Positions 21,677 through 33,262 are shown, counted from the first letter of the stretch. The stretch: DNA of 64,000 nucleotides from Diphasiastrum complanatum (GCA_029204225.1 CM055104.1:41741095-41805094); one strand, 5' to 3'. Notes: generated by a model not told the origin, from the sequence alone. A program made the numbers and translations.

Positions 21677-22646
21677 CATTAGAGGAATTCTGAATCCAAA
21701 AAAGACCCTTTAAGGAATTCCACGTAGATTGACAAAGTTTATTAATGTAAATTACCAAAATAATTCATTTTCTGTCCAAATTCTTTTTCATTTCTGCCCG
21801 CACTAATTTCGATGCTTAACCATTCTATGTACATTACTGTTTGTAGTTCATTTAAAATAGCATTACTTTTTAACCATAGCTCCGATTGAGACGAAAATTA
21901 TACCGTTGGAAACGCTCGACAAGAGCTTTCCAACAATACCATGGATGACCTACTTTTAAGCTACCTTTCAAAAGTTAGGGCCGGTCAAAGTTTCAGACCA
22001 AAAAAAAAAGTCCACATATCTCTCTTGTGCGCGGATAGAGTACCCTCGAAAAAAAGTCCACATATCTCTCTTGTGCACGGATAAAGTACCCTCGAGGGTA
22101 CTCTATCCTTGCACAAGAGAGATATGTGGACTTTTTTTTTTTTGGTCTGAAACTTTGACCTGCCCTAACTTTTGAACGGTAGCTTGGAAGTAGGTCATGT
22201 AGGGTACCGTTGGAAAGCTCTTGTCGAGCATTTCCAACAGTATAATTTTTGTCTCAATTGGAGCTACAGTTAAAAAGTTAAGACCCTAGATCAACAATCA
22301 ATAAATGTGTAAGAAAAAGTTTGAAATAGAAACTAGTATTCACCAAGGAGACAACTATGGACTTAATTTCCAACAGTCCCCCTAGTTCAGCATGTTGAAA
22401 AACTTCGGATGCTTGATGAATTTGCATATTATACTATGAATAACATGTCATGCTTGCGGGCTGCCCCCGGCACCTTATTATAGCATTATTAAGAAAACTT
22501 TTTTTATTTTTCAATTCTAATGAGCTACATTACGTAAATTTCAAATATGAGTGTTTTGTTTGGTCCATGTGTAATCAAAATTTGAGAAAAAAATATAAAA
22601 AGTATCTTTACAAAGGGTCTTTTTTGGATTTAGAACTCCTCTAATG
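21677..22646. mobile_element. 970-bp insertion with 35-bp inverted ends and inner palindrome
   Basis: The insertion splits the copia-3 protease. Its left end (21677-21711, CATTAGAGGAATTC...) and right end (22612-22646) are inverted repeats of 35 bp with two differences. Inside are a palindrome of about 420 bp (21862-22285) and, on the minus strand, a polypurine-like CTAGGGGGAC directly followed by TGTTGGAAAT (22365-22384), which looks like the 3' end of a copia-type element and its LTR start. I found no direct target duplication. It may be a foldback-type element or a composite of several events. Confidence 0.65.
21862..22285. repeat. Long palindrome (hairpin)
   Basis: Inverted arms of about 190-230 bp meet at CCCTCGAGGG (22089-22098). 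The left arm carries two direct copies of a segment with GTCCACATATCTCTCTTGTG; the right arm has one. Arms differ by small substitutions, so a transcript would fold into a long imperfect hairpin. Confidence 0.9.
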
Positions 22647-23030
22647 TATAAGAATGAAAGATCTCACAATGATTGGTCATGTGTTGAGTAGCTCCAGAAT
22701 TCAGAAACCATGAATCATCTGCGCCTTCGTCCATTTCGACTTCAGGAGATGCTGTAACTATATTTGCTTGTTGATCAGGGTGCTTTGCATTTTTCGCTTT
22801 GAGAATTCGACAATCTTGGATCTCATGGTTATTGCGCTTGCAATATCTGCAAAATATCTTCTTCTTCGACGAATGTGGATTCGATGATTGTCCTTGACCT
22901 TGAGTCGGTTTCTGATTCGATGTAGACTGCTTGGAGTTTTTTTGCTTTTGTCGTTTCGAGCCCTTGTTGACATATAGAGCATGAGACGAAGAGGTAGACG
23001 AAGTGTCTTGACTTCTTCAATTATCTTCTT
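22647..23030 (-). pseudogene. gag: Copia-3 zinc knuckle and protease N-terminus
   Basis: The intact knuckle C-R-Y-C-K-R-N-N-H-E-I-Q-D-C lies near 22830-22850. It is followed by a K/Q-rich tail and the protease entrance W-F-L-N-S-G-A-T-Q-H-M-T near 22690, where N replaces the catalytic D. The segment ends at the inverted-repeat insertion. Upstream, Gag continues to the right. Confidence 0.78.
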
Positions 23031-23570
23031 GCAGCAACATAGTGATAACTCTAGTAAGAGATAAATCTGAGTGTGTTGTGATGATCATCACCCAATTCTC
23101 ATATGTAGAGGGCAGGCTTGAAAGCAATGTCATAATTGCGTCTTGATCATCTATGACTGATCCGACAACGACCATCTGTTGCAAGAGATTCTTAAACTAT
23201 TAATATGATTCTAAAGAGAATCATTGTTCGACATTTTGAGTGTGAAAGATTTTCGTCGAAGATGTAACTTAGTAGTTATGTCTCTCACATCAGATAGTGA
23301 AATCAGGATGTCCCAAATTTCTTTCGAAGTTTTGGCCTCAACTACGCGGCCAATCTGAATATCTGATATATTAATAAGCATGAAAGCTTTACCATCCTTT
23401 GATTTCCACTTTGAGTCGATTGTGTCGTCTTTAGGCTTCACTTTGATACCTATAACAACATCCCAAAACTCATTGGCAATTAGCAAGGTCTTCATCTTAA
23501 ATTTCCATAGATAATAATTGGACCCATTCAGCTTGTCTGCGATAAGACCGACTTTACTTTGAGAATCCAT
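23031..23570 (-). pseudogene. gag: Copia-3 gag
   Basis: The open frame contains LNGSNYYLWKFKMKTLLIAN and TSKEIWDILISLSDV, the conserved copia Gag core. I place the start at the ATG complementary to 23568-23570 (M-D-S-Q-S-K), as copia Gag normally begins close to the W-K-F-K block, although an in-frame ATG exists upstream. Stops near 23200 separate it from the C-terminal part. Confidence 0.82.
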
Positions 23571-23748
23571 TTGGAACTTTAGACTGTCGCTAATTCGATT
23601 TTCATTAAGAAAAAGATACATTGTTGTGGAAATTGATTCTCTGATACCGAAACAAATTGATTCGAACTGAAGAATAATTTGATATCGCGAAAGATATCAA
23701 GTACAAGAGCTTGCACTCTGATATAGTATTAGGCCTTGAAGAATCAAC

Positions 23749-23760
23749 GCTCTGATACCA
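23749..23760 (-). promoter_or_regulatory. Copia-3 primer-binding site
   Basis: Perfect TGGTATCAGAGC on the minus strand, directly adjoining the LTR end. It is the standard plant copia PBS for initiator Met tRNA. Confidence 0.93.
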
Positions 23761-24810
23761 TGTTGGAAAGATGTGTGAAAGGAGATAGGTTGAATAGACT
23801 CGAATAAAAAGAATTCGAAAGACAAGAATAAAAACTTATCGTGCACAGTGGAATAAACTATTTTTCTCTTTCTCGATGCATGACTACGCCTATCAATTTC
23901 GAACAAAACAATAGTGATAGAAATCACGTTTGATTTTATAGTAACTAACTTTAAAATCATTAGTACTACAGTGATTACATAGCCAAACATTAAGCATTGA
24001 ATTATCAGACAAATAATCAGTCACGAAGAATTACAAAAACACATACATTCTGAGATGAACTTGAACGTAATAAGAAGATAGTATTGATTCAATATGAAAA
24101 AAGAAACAAATGTAAATGAGTACGACAAGTTGCGAATCAAAGCCGCGTATTCTAAGCTATCTCTGAGCGGCTAAATATAAGTCTGAAGCAAGCGCAACTA
24201 CTGATAAGCAGTAAGCGCAATGGCAATCTCTAATCAACTCTTAAGAAGTGAGCTAGAATGCTCAGGAGTGTCCAAGCTCGCAGGCTTGAGAGAGAGAAGG
24301 CTAACTATTCAATACTTGATGATTTATCTTCATGATTCAATTGCTTGAGATGTAGGAAATATTTATACTAAACAATTAGGTCGCCAAATGCATCATCCAA
24401 TTGGTTGTGATGAGCTGGCATCCATCTAGTTAGGACTTCTCAAAAATTACCTGCTGACGAATTAATGTAAGTCGGTGGCTTTGGTCGTAAACAGTCAGTC
24501 TGCAGATTTGAACGTAAACTGTCACTCTACAAAAATGAACGTAAACTATCACTCTGCAAAAATGAACGTAAATTGTCATGTGAAAAATGCGAAGGTCTTT
24601 GCCAACGTCATTTCCTTAACATTTGAGGCATCTGGCATTTTGCGAAAAAAAAAGCCAAAGTGAGGGAAAACCCCGAAAATGCCGACACTGTGAGTTGTTT
24701 ATGAGTAGTTATGCAGACTATGTAAAAACACGAAGAAATCTGCAGGTCTGGATAAAATTGGACGAAGATTCAAATGTCGATTGGTCGATTAGTAGGAGAA
24801 TAATCCAACA
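23761..24810 (-). repeat. Copia-3 5' LTR
   Basis: A 1050-bp LTR, plus-strand ends TGTTGGAAAG and TAATCCAACA. R/U5 (23761-24380) contains GCGTAGTCATGCAT-type sequence shared with the LTR at 3347-4102. U3 (about 24388-24810) carries the 27-bp repeats. Confidence 0.88.
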
Positions 24811-24966
24811 GATAGTGGCTGCATCACCTTCAAGTTTAACTTCTGTGCCATCAACGATGTTCCACAGTTTCTTGGATAGTAGTATGACCTTCATTTTGAA
24901 TTTTCAAAGATGGTAGTTGCTCCCATCGAGTCTATCGATCAGAGAAGAACTAGTAGATGAATCCAT
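24811..24966 (-). pseudogene. gag: Copia-2 gag N-terminus
   Basis: The minus strand opens M-D-S-S-T-S-S-S-L at 24966 and continues to R-L-D-G-S-N-Y-H-L, then a TGA where family members have W, then K-F-K-M-K-V-I-L-L. It stops at the copia-3 LTR end at 24810. It is the missing first part of the gag whose middle lies at 17985-18342. Confidence 0.8.
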
Positions 24967-25430
24967 TTTGGTTGAGTGAGATCATTGGTAGAAACAACGA
25001 TTTCGAGATACCGTTAGTTGCGTAGATTGATATCCTAGAAACATATCTACAACTATATTTTGTTGCAGTTATTACAACCACCTCATTACAGTTAATGCTT
25101 GTACAAAGTGGGCGGATTGTCAACGCAAAGTCGTTGGGTCGAAATTTCGACCGACAATATCGAAATTTACAAGTAACGAAAAATATACAAGACTCAAAAA
25201 ATAATGACTCGAAAATATACACTTGACTCAAAAAAATATAAATTTTTCGAGTCGATTCGGAATCAAAAAATTCTAGAAAATTCGAGATTGAATTTTTGAT
25301 CCTTTGTTCAGAAAATCGAGTCGTCTGTTTCTGGTTTTTCAAGATGCTCATTAATGAATAGATTTGAGGCTGAGCATCAAATTCCACCCGCCCTCAAAAA
25401 TCATGCTGGAATCTGGTTGTGAACATTTAC
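24967..25430 (-). other. Copia-2 leader and probable 5' LTR
   Basis: A mutated PBS-like CGGTATCTCGAAATC lies on the minus strand near 25000-25013, about 40 bp upstream of the gag ATG. The sequence to its right is AT-rich with repeated TGACTCA/TGACTCG phrases (25190-25260) and should be the copia-2 5' LTR. Its far end is not defined. Confidence 0.45.
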
Positions 25431-26726
25431 AAGCACCAACATAGGATTTACAGGTTGAAGAATGCCTCGGCCTTAACCTTCATCCCAATAAATCAGAAAG
25501 CTGCAAATGAAACTCAAAGCCGCTCAAGAATGAAATAACCATTCAAATATATGTAGTATATCGTATATTGATTTTTTGCCCTTCCAAAAGCTTATTAGAC
25601 ACCTAGTTACCTACTATCATTTCACTACCAAAGTTTTAAATGTATCTAACAGATGCCATGAAGTTACAAAAACCATCAACAAACTTACGTAGTTTTCTAA
25701 GAGTGTTTTTGGGTATACACCCACTTGCCTTGGGACTTGACCCACTAGCCCTAGCTTGGGTGTACTCCCAAGGCTAAAACCTTAAATGCTCCATCCCCCA
25801 CTCTCTTTATCTTTCCTATGGAAGCAACTTGGAGTACCCTTCTAAGGGGGAGTAAACACTTGGCAAGAGTTTCTGACAAGACCAATCCCCCGTTAGCATT
25901 GGTGCATTTGTCGGGAGCCTTTATCGAACTTTAACATAAACTATTGTTTGAAGGGCAGTTACTTGCACAAATGGCCTCATAGAACACATTTTGTTGATTG
26001 GCATTGGCTGGGAGAAACCTTTGGAAATACTATTGGTAAGGTAGGTATCTGACATTGATAGCCTATAGTGTGTCTACAAATTGTACAAGTCAGAACTTAA
26101 CCGCTTGCACGTATGTTGTTGGACCCACCAAACCCTAAGCATTGGTTTAGAATTAGGGCTAGATATTGACCAGTTGAAGAGACCTACCGTTAGATTCAAC
26201 TAGTGTTGTTAAGCTTACCTGACACAGTAGCATCAGAACGTCAAGCACCAAGCCATAAGGTACCAAGTCTTTGGCCACATAATATGCAACATGAGGTTCA
26301 TTGTCAAGCCAAGGGTTAGGGTTAGACCCTGAGCTTTGAAACCAAAAACCGAGACTAATCACACCGTCAACTTGCACCCCCACTCTATGTTACCCCAACG
26401 TCAACATGCAGGGAAAGTGCAATCTGGTATGCAGAACTTATGGATACTATGCAATCAGAATCCAATAGACTAGTGACCAAATAGAACTAGTAAGAACATA
26501 CATAGTACTAGTTGATGGGATCTAGAAAACCTATGAAAAAAAGTTGGGAGAAACACGAATTCTGCAAATAGCATCAGTTGAGCATCACCCAATAGAAAGA
26601 GTGCTATCCTAGATAGGCATCATAGGGATTCTGTGGAGAACTAGATAGAAGGAAACACCACCCAGAGATACATCTAAACCTAGGACAAGGCGACTAGGAC
26701 TTAGAAGCAGCCAAATATTCTAACAA
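25431..26726. other. Unassigned gene-free stretch
   Basis: No domain, terminal repeat or tRNA-like structure recognised. The open frame at 26159-26383 on the minus strand has no family resemblance. Confidence 0.4.
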
Positions 26727-28145
26727 CATAATGGCTCCATGCTTTTCATCTGCACAAATTTAAAATTGTATATAGATCATTGTAATCTATAATCTATCTA
26801 TCCAACAAGACAGACATTGTAGATGCTTTCATGCATCGATTCTTTTCTTCAGACAAATCATCAATAATAAGCTCATAGCTTTTATAGTTTGTAGTTAGCT
26901 TTGTGAGCATGCGATTTCGCCCACTACTGTCTAGTGCTCACCTACATCAATGGCTTGTATTTCGTTACATTTAATCTGAACAAAGTGATGTCTAGTTCTA
27001 CGTTCAAATTTTGTCAGTATTGCAATGCTTTCCCTTTATGTTTGACCTTGACTTGTCTAATTGTCTTCTCTTTGCTTCCTCTACCACCGTGCATTAAGCT
27101 CTTAACTTAATTTACCTTGTGCATGCACTGAGGGAAAATCTACCTACTCTGCTTGATTTCCCCAGCATGGTATTAGAGCTATTTCTATAGCTTGATAAGC
27201 TTCCCACATAACCTGATCCTACTAGTCGATAGGATAACTATTTTCTTGTTCTGTGAGTTTGCACCAGATGAAGTCTCCATTTTCTCGATTGTTGACTCTC
27301 ACGTCTTATACACCAATAGAGGCTCAAAAAAGCAAAAGAAAAAAGGCCCAAAGTCATCAAAGAAAGTCAGAAGTCACCACAACGTCAAGAGCAGTCGAAT
27401 CAGCCAACGAAGAAGAAGTTGTTCTACAGATACTACAAGCGTTCCAACCACGAGATCCAAGACTATCGATTACTACAAGCCAAGAACAGCAACAAGGGAC
27501 AATTGCATCAAGTGGCAAATGCAACTATAGAAGCTCTTTCAGCATTTCTTGACACCTTCGACATTTTTCTACACCTTCACATTTTTTGCAAAATGACTGA
27601 AGCCATTCCTTCATAGCCGAATGTCGGATTCCACATTCGCTCCTATACTGTGCAAACAGAATTGACAATGACAACAGTCGCCCACGATTTCTAATAGACA
27701 TCATAATGGCTCCATGTTTTTCATCTGCACAAATGTAGAATTGTATATAGATCATTGTAATCTATAATCTATCTATCCAACAAGACAGACATTGTAGATG
27801 CTTTCATGCATCGATTCTTTTCTTCAGAAGGATCGTTAGTAATAAGCTCGTAGTTTTTCTAGTTTGTAGTTGACTTTGTGAGCATGTGGTTTTGCCCACT
27901 ACTGTCTTATGCTCACTTGCGTCATTGGCTTGTATTTCATTTAATCTGAACAAAGTGATATCTAATTCTACATTCAAATTTTGTCAGTATTGCAATGCTT
28001 TCCCCTTTCTGACCGACTTTCCGATTGACTTGTCTGATTGTTTTCTCTTTGCTTCCGCTACACCGCGCATTAAGCTCTTAACTTAATTTATCAGTAGTGC
28101 ACACACCGAGAGAATTTCTACCTACTCTGCCTGATTTCCCTAGCA
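26727..28145 (+). mobile_element. Short copia derivative: LTR, 534-bp interior, LTR
   Basis: Two direct repeats of about 440 bp (26727-27167 and 27702-28145) enclose a short interior. The left repeat ends AGCA followed by TGGTATTAGAGC (27168-27179), one base from the copia PBS. The interior carries a decayed copia zinc knuckle (phrase Y-K-R-S-N-H-E-I-Q-D-Y near 27430) and little else. I see no polypurine tract or target duplication. It looks like a strongly deleted non-autonomous copy; the left limits of the repeats may be truncated. Confidence 0.7.
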
Positions 28146-28496
28146 AATTGGAGCCTCAATTCATTGGTATCATAACTTGCAATGAGAGACAATTCACACT
28201 ATTGATGAGCTTCATAGACTTTTTCTAATTGACTATGCCCCCCACTGTATGACCTATGGCTTGCTATTCACTGTTACATCCCTACAACAAGGGGAGAAAG
28301 AATCAAACAATATTGGCACCGATTGATAGAGTTGTCACAACAGATCGAGCCCACTATGGCACTACCACCCACCCCTATTACTACTAACCTTCTTTCTACA
28401 AGGGCTCAAGAATGATATATAGATGGTTGTATGTCAGAGTAACTAGATGTTGGCTAAGGAAGTAAACAAGGCGATTGCGGTAGAAGACACAATGAT
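28146..28496. other. Spacer with weak gag-like phrase
   Basis: A broken plus-strand frame at 28395-28500 (F-L-Q-G-L-K-N-D-I, later E-V-N-K-A-I-A-V-E-D) faintly recalls gypsy Gag. Not enough to call. Confidence 0.3.
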
Positions 28497-28765
28497 TGTG
28501 AGAGATTTCAACTAGTTTAGTCAAATTTGATCATATTTGTTTATTTGGCAATTGAGGCCAATTTTTATATTAGACTTAGAGATTGTCATTTCAAAGTTAT
28601 TTAGCTCAAATGTATTTGAAATAACACTTTTAGAAAGTGAAAATAGTAGAAGGTCGAGTTTGGTATATTCAAATTTGAATGTTCAAGACATTGAATCTAG
28701 TCCACATTATTGGTAGGATTTTTGATATGGAGGGAAACCAAGATCATTGATGAGACATGGATCTA

Positions 28766-28775
28766 CTATATATAG
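28766..28775 (+). promoter_or_regulatory. Copia-4 TATA box
   Basis: CTATATATAG, palindromic, about 20-30 bp before the CT microsatellite. Transcription would start in or just before the CT tract. Confidence 0.65.
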
Positions 28776-28790
28776 TTGTACACACGTGGG

Positions 28791-28994
<204 letters not shown>

Positions 28995-29321
28995 CATGCT
29001 TATACATGAGTTCTCTTGGGTTCATCTACCATTCGTGCACTATATCGGTGATATATTGCAAATTGAATCTTGTGTGTAGAATGCTCGTATTATGCTATAT
29101 TCGGATCCACATGTGTGAAATACAGTAGCTTATTGTTTTTGTACGGACAAAAACTTCATTTCATCTTATGTTTCATGTTTGATCAAGTTCTTATTGAGTT
29201 CATATCTCTTTCATTAAGTAGATGCTGATTTTTCTATGATGCAAATGCCTAGATCGTGTTGACTTTCATACCAAAGATCAAGAGGATGAATTTGGATCTT
29301 AGTGATTTATATTTTTTCACA

Positions 29322-29333
29322 TGGTATCAGAGC
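29322..29333 (+). promoter_or_regulatory. Copia-4 primer-binding site
   Basis: Perfect TGGTATCAGAGC right after the LTR end. Confidence 0.93.
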
Positions 29334-29914
29334 TTATGCTGTAGGTTATGAAAGGATCAATCACATTTATCAAAGATTTGAAAGAGTTTCTATCTCTAGA
29401 GCACGCTAGTTTCTACTCAAAAATCAAGAATTTTGCTTATGTAGAATTGATCTTTTGTAGATCAAAACTCAATTTAGGTTTATGAACTTGAGAAATTCTG
29501 ATTTTACATTTGGCTTACTGGATTTGGCCAATTTTTGATGCATTAGGAAGCTTCATTGGAGGCTACAAGATTCTATATCAACTTTTAAGCAATTCATGTA
29601 GAATTTGAAATTTTCAGTCTTTTGTGATTTTTTCAGAACCCTAATTTTGATTGGATCTCTATTTTTTTAGGTTGATGGACTTCAATAGAGTGTGTTTCAA
29701 TCTTAGAAAGTGGCAAGATTCATTATATTGTTAGTAGATCATAGGTTGATCAAGATTTCTACATTCTATGTGTTCATTTGCTAGATATAAGTGCAAGAAG
29801 AGAATTGGGAGGTTCCATATCTTTGTGATTTCTTTTTGAAAACATTTGTTGTATTTCAAGAGAGTGCTTTGTGCATTGGAACAGGTTGAAAGAGAAAGAT
29901 CAGGTCATTGCAAC
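29334..29914 (+). other. Copia-4 untranslated leader
   Basis: About 580 bp between PBS and gag start. AT-rich with scattered short upstream ATGs and no domain. Confidence 0.6.
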
Positions 29915-31195
29915 ATGGCTACAATGAGTGGATTCATGTTGGAAGGCAATGACAAGCTTACCTCACCAACTACTCTACATGGAAGGTGAGGATGGAATCA
30001 CTTCTTGAAATGAATGAGTTGATGGATATTTTTGTAGGGTTGGAGGAGAGACCCTTTCTTCAAAAAGATCAATTGAGGTATGACAAGAGAGCTAAGAAAG
30101 CTCTACACATGATCAAGATGAATGTTACCAATAAGCTACTCAAGGAGATTGTTAAGTCCAATTCATCTCGAGAGGCTTGGGAAGCTTTGAAGAAGCTTTA
30201 TTAATCCAAGTTTGCTTCTAAAGTGTTGACTCTAAGAAGACAAATCTTTCAGAACATACAAAAGAAAGAAGAGAGTCCTAATACTTTTGTTTTGAGAGTG
30301 AAGGCTTTAAGTGATGAGTTAGCTTGCATTGATGAGAGCATTAAGGAAGGAGAGATTGTTCAAGTTATTCTTAATGGTTTTTTGGATGATCATGCTAAGA
30401 TTTTACAAAGTCCTACTATTCAAAAAACTTTGCCAAGTTTGGCGGATCTTCAAGAGATCTTGATCAATGAGAAATATAGGCTTCAAGCTAGAGGTAGATC
30501 TACATCGACATCTCAAGATGAAAAGGCCATGTTTATCAAAGGCAAGTTCAAGGACAAAAGCAAGGACAAGTGGTCTAAAGGACAAGATCATGGTGAGTCT
30601 TCTTTTTTTGGTAAGAAGAAAGATAGGCCAAAGTTGAAGTGCTTCTATTGTGGCATCAAGGGGCATTTTGGAAGTGATTGCCACAAGAAGAAGAGAGATC
30701 AAGGAGACAAGCAAGGTAATCTAACTCTTGATGAGGATGGTGTTGATGCTCAAAACACAAATGATGATGCTTTTGTGATGTCTTCATGTTTGAGTTCTAT
30801 TGTTGGAGATATTGATCCATGGTGGATTGATAGTGGAGCAAGGTCACACATGACTTTTCAAAAAGAGTATTTCACCTCTTTGTTGGCATATGGAGATGAC
30901 AAGAGGGTGACCTACACAGCCAATGATGGTAAGTGTGCAGTCAAAGGGATTGGCACAATTCCTATTTCTCTTTAGAAATAGAAATGTTCATTTGAAGGAT
31001 GTTTTGTTCATTCCATCTATTACTAAGAACCTACTTAATGTGAGTCAAATGCCAAGCAATGGTCTTAAGCTTGAGTTTGATGGAGATGCGTGTATGATCA
31101 AAAGGAAGGATGTCTTGATTGCAAAAGGTAAAAGGCAAGGGAATTTATTCAAACTAGATGTTTATGTTACTGCTAACCAAGTTGGCTCTAAGTGA
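29915..31195 (+). pseudogene. gag: Copia-4 gag-protease
   Basis: The ATG at 29915 opens M-A-T-M-S-G-F. A single-base deletion near 29964 shifts the frame before Y-S-T-W-K-V-R-M. Gag continues in 29986-30204 to a TAA in K-K-L-Y, then in 30205-30975. The CCHC knuckle C-F-Y-C-G-I-K-G-H-F-G-S-D-C is intact (about 30640-30680), as is the protease entry W-W-I-D-S-G-A (30820-30840). A further shift near 30970 leads to DVLFIPSITKNLLNVSQM (to 31195). The element then breaks off, and integrase, RT and the 3' LTR are missing. Three lesions mean it is dead, but its motifs are fresh. Confidence 0.87.
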
Positions 31196-31626
31196 GCCTT
31201 GATGGCTCAATCCTTGTCCTTTAGATTTTATCAAAGATCTCTTGAAAGGAAGCTTATGAGATTTGGAGAGTCCACAAGCTTCACAAAGCTTGACACACTA
31301 GATATGGTTTTGGGAAGTCCTCTTGCTAGCTCCTTTGTCACCATGGTCTCCATAGCTTTGTAGTTAGGATGGCCTAACCTTCTGTGACATAATTCCACTT
31401 GAGTGAGCTCCTCCCTTGCCATGTTCACACTTCCAACCATCACATTAGCATCCAATTTGAATAACCTCCCTTGATTGAAACCACTAGCAATACATTTTTC
31501 ATCTTTCAAAATAGAACATGCTCCATTCTTGAAATGTACATTTAATCCACTATCCATAAGTTGTCCTACACTCAACAAGTTCTTTGTAATTGAAGGTACA
31601 TAAAGAACACTGTCTAGATCTACTTT
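31196..31626 (-). pseudogene. pol: Copia-5 protease end and integrase zinc domain
   Basis: The minus-strand frame 31231-31578 reads MLSVGQLMDSGLNVHF, then C-H-R-R-L-G-H-P-N-Y of the HHCC domain. The C-E-A-C-G-L-S-K half is in another frame near 31250-31275. The sequence stops at the junction with copia-4 at about 31196-31230, so the integrase core and all of RT are missing. Confidence 0.8.
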
Positions 31627-32280
31627 TTAGATGATCCTAGACATAAAGGAATGGATCCAACACCTGAAGATAAACCTCTTAGAACTATTGTAAGAAAGTA
31701 GATTAGAAAAGTAGTCTTTTTGGTGAGTCATGTGAGAGCTTGCCCCACTATCAATCCACCAAGTGTCTTGATTAGATGTTTGTGGTGAGGATACCATCAA
31801 GGATAGATTGCCTTCTTCCTCCTCCTCAATCACAAGATTGCCTTGATTGTCCTTTTCTTGGGCAGTCTTCTTCTTGTAGCACTCGGATGCAAAATGTCTT
31901 TTTTTTTCACAAAAGAAACACTTTAGCTTCTTCTTGTCCTTCTTGCTCTTGCCTTTGGAACTTGATGCTCCATCTTTGTTCTCCATCTCCATGTCTTGAG
32001 TCTTCTTGGATGGAAACTTCTTCTTCTTGCCTTTCAAAGAAAAGTTAGCTTTTTCATCGCCATCATTCAAAGATAAGGAACTCATCCTACTTTTAATATG
32101 AAGCATTCTACTCTTCTCACTAACAAACACACTTTGAAGTTTTTCAATACTAGGAAGTGAATCTTGAATAGCAAAGGTTTGAACAACATTGGAATAATTA
32201 TCTCCTAATCCATTCAAAATGATTTGAAGTAATTCATCATCTTTGATTTTATCATCTATAGAAGACAGCTCCTTATTCAA
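31627..32280 (-). pseudogene. gag: Copia-5 gag C-terminus and protease start
   Basis: One open frame holds QIILNGLGDNYSNVVQ, a lysine-rich stretch, the knuckle C-F-F-C-E-K-K-R-H-F-A-S-E-C, an acidic E-run, and protease entry W-W-I-D-S-G-A-S-S-H-M-T. It is homologous to copia-4 at every block, in the opposite orientation. Glycine in the knuckle is replaced by lysine/arginine. Confidence 0.87.
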
Positions 32281-32673
32281 AGATTTGATCCTAAAGACAT
32301 AATTTTGGGCACTTTCACTACTTCATTTCATGCTTTGAAGGATTTGATTCCTAAGCATGAGTATCCTTGAAGTGTTCTTGGATCCATAAATGGCTTTTAA
32401 TGAATCCCATGCCTCTGTGGATGTGGTACAAGATGAGATTTCTTTCAAAAGTTCATTACTTACATTCATTTTTATGCAATGTAATACAACTCTACATCTC
32501 TTTTTGTACTTAATCAACTCAACTCCTCCTTGAGGTTTTACTTCCACCTCAAGTACTATGTCATAAATATCATGAAGTACAAGCAGAGACTCCATTCGAA
32601 CTATCCAAGTAGCATAATTAGTGGATGTAAGTCTTTCACTAGCTTCAAGCAAAAAACCACCCATTGATGCCAT
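32281..32673 (-). pseudogene. gag: Copia-5 gag N-terminus
   Basis: I choose the ATG complementary to 32671-32673 (M-A-S-M-G-G-F) because copia-4 starts with the equivalent M-A-T-M-S-G-F. The frame runs through ERLTSTNYATWIVRMESLL to NTSRILMLRNQILQ. A stop near 32322 separates it from the next part, and a short frame extends upstream without similarity. Confidence 0.85.
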
Positions 32674-33262
32674 TTTTGAATGTGAAAAAGCACTAGAAAC
32701 TCTTATGGTTTCTCTAAGAGATCTGAACCTAAAGTCTTCTAGCAATTTAGAAAGCTTATAGACTCAATCCTATCTCTCATGAACCAATCTAGAATGATGA
32801 AAATTTAGATTCTAGTCTCAAACTTGCAAAATCACTCCTTAATCTATGATTTTTAGCAATTTCTCTCTTCAACCTCAACATACACTCAAAAAATCAGAGA
32901 AGATTAATTAGTGCACCTAATTCAAGCTTCAGTTTTAATTTTTTGGCTGATCTAATCCAAGAACTAATCAAGGGATTAGATTCATTACAGAAAATGCTTG
33001 ATTTTGCACCAAAAATTACTCAAATTGGGTATGTGAGTCAAATCTACAAATGTTTGAAATTTCTTAGTCAAAACCGGAGCTGTATGGCCTCACACGTGTG
33101 AAAAGGGTTCCTACATCCCACAACAAGATCTGGACCAAAAATTTTGAGGATAGCTATCAAATCCAACTCGCTACACAAAATTTGACTAGTTTCCAAAAAA
33201 TTGCTAATTTTGGCTTTGATTTGGATTAACCCTATCAATTTCAACAAAACCTCTTGTACCAG
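32674..33262 (-). other. Copia-5 untranslated leader
   Basis: Non-coding region between PBS and gag, of the same length as the copia-4 leader (about 590 bp). Contains a TCACACGTGTGAA palindrome at 33090-33102. Confidence 0.6.

Larger units (their letters stand above)
18343..24810 (-). mobile_element. Copia-3, Ty1/copia element inserted in copia-2 gag
   Basis: A minus-strand element with a full 5' LTR (23761-24810), PBS, gag, protease, integrase, RT, RNase H, and a 3' LTR cut to its first 440 bp (18343-18783). Copia-2 gag lies on both sides. About 625 bp of the 3' LTR and some adjoining gag codons are missing, so a deletion removed the left junction and no target duplication can be read. The LTR family is that of 2391-4102. 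Confidence 0.88.

Noticed and set aside
22089-22098. Palindrome centre as a transcription terminator
   Set aside because: Arms of about 200 bp and the plant context fit a foldback repeat, not a bacterial-type terminator.
25431-26726. Possible host gene between copia-2 and the short LTR derivative
   Set aside because: No open frame beyond about 75 codons, no intron-exon pattern and no recognised domain.
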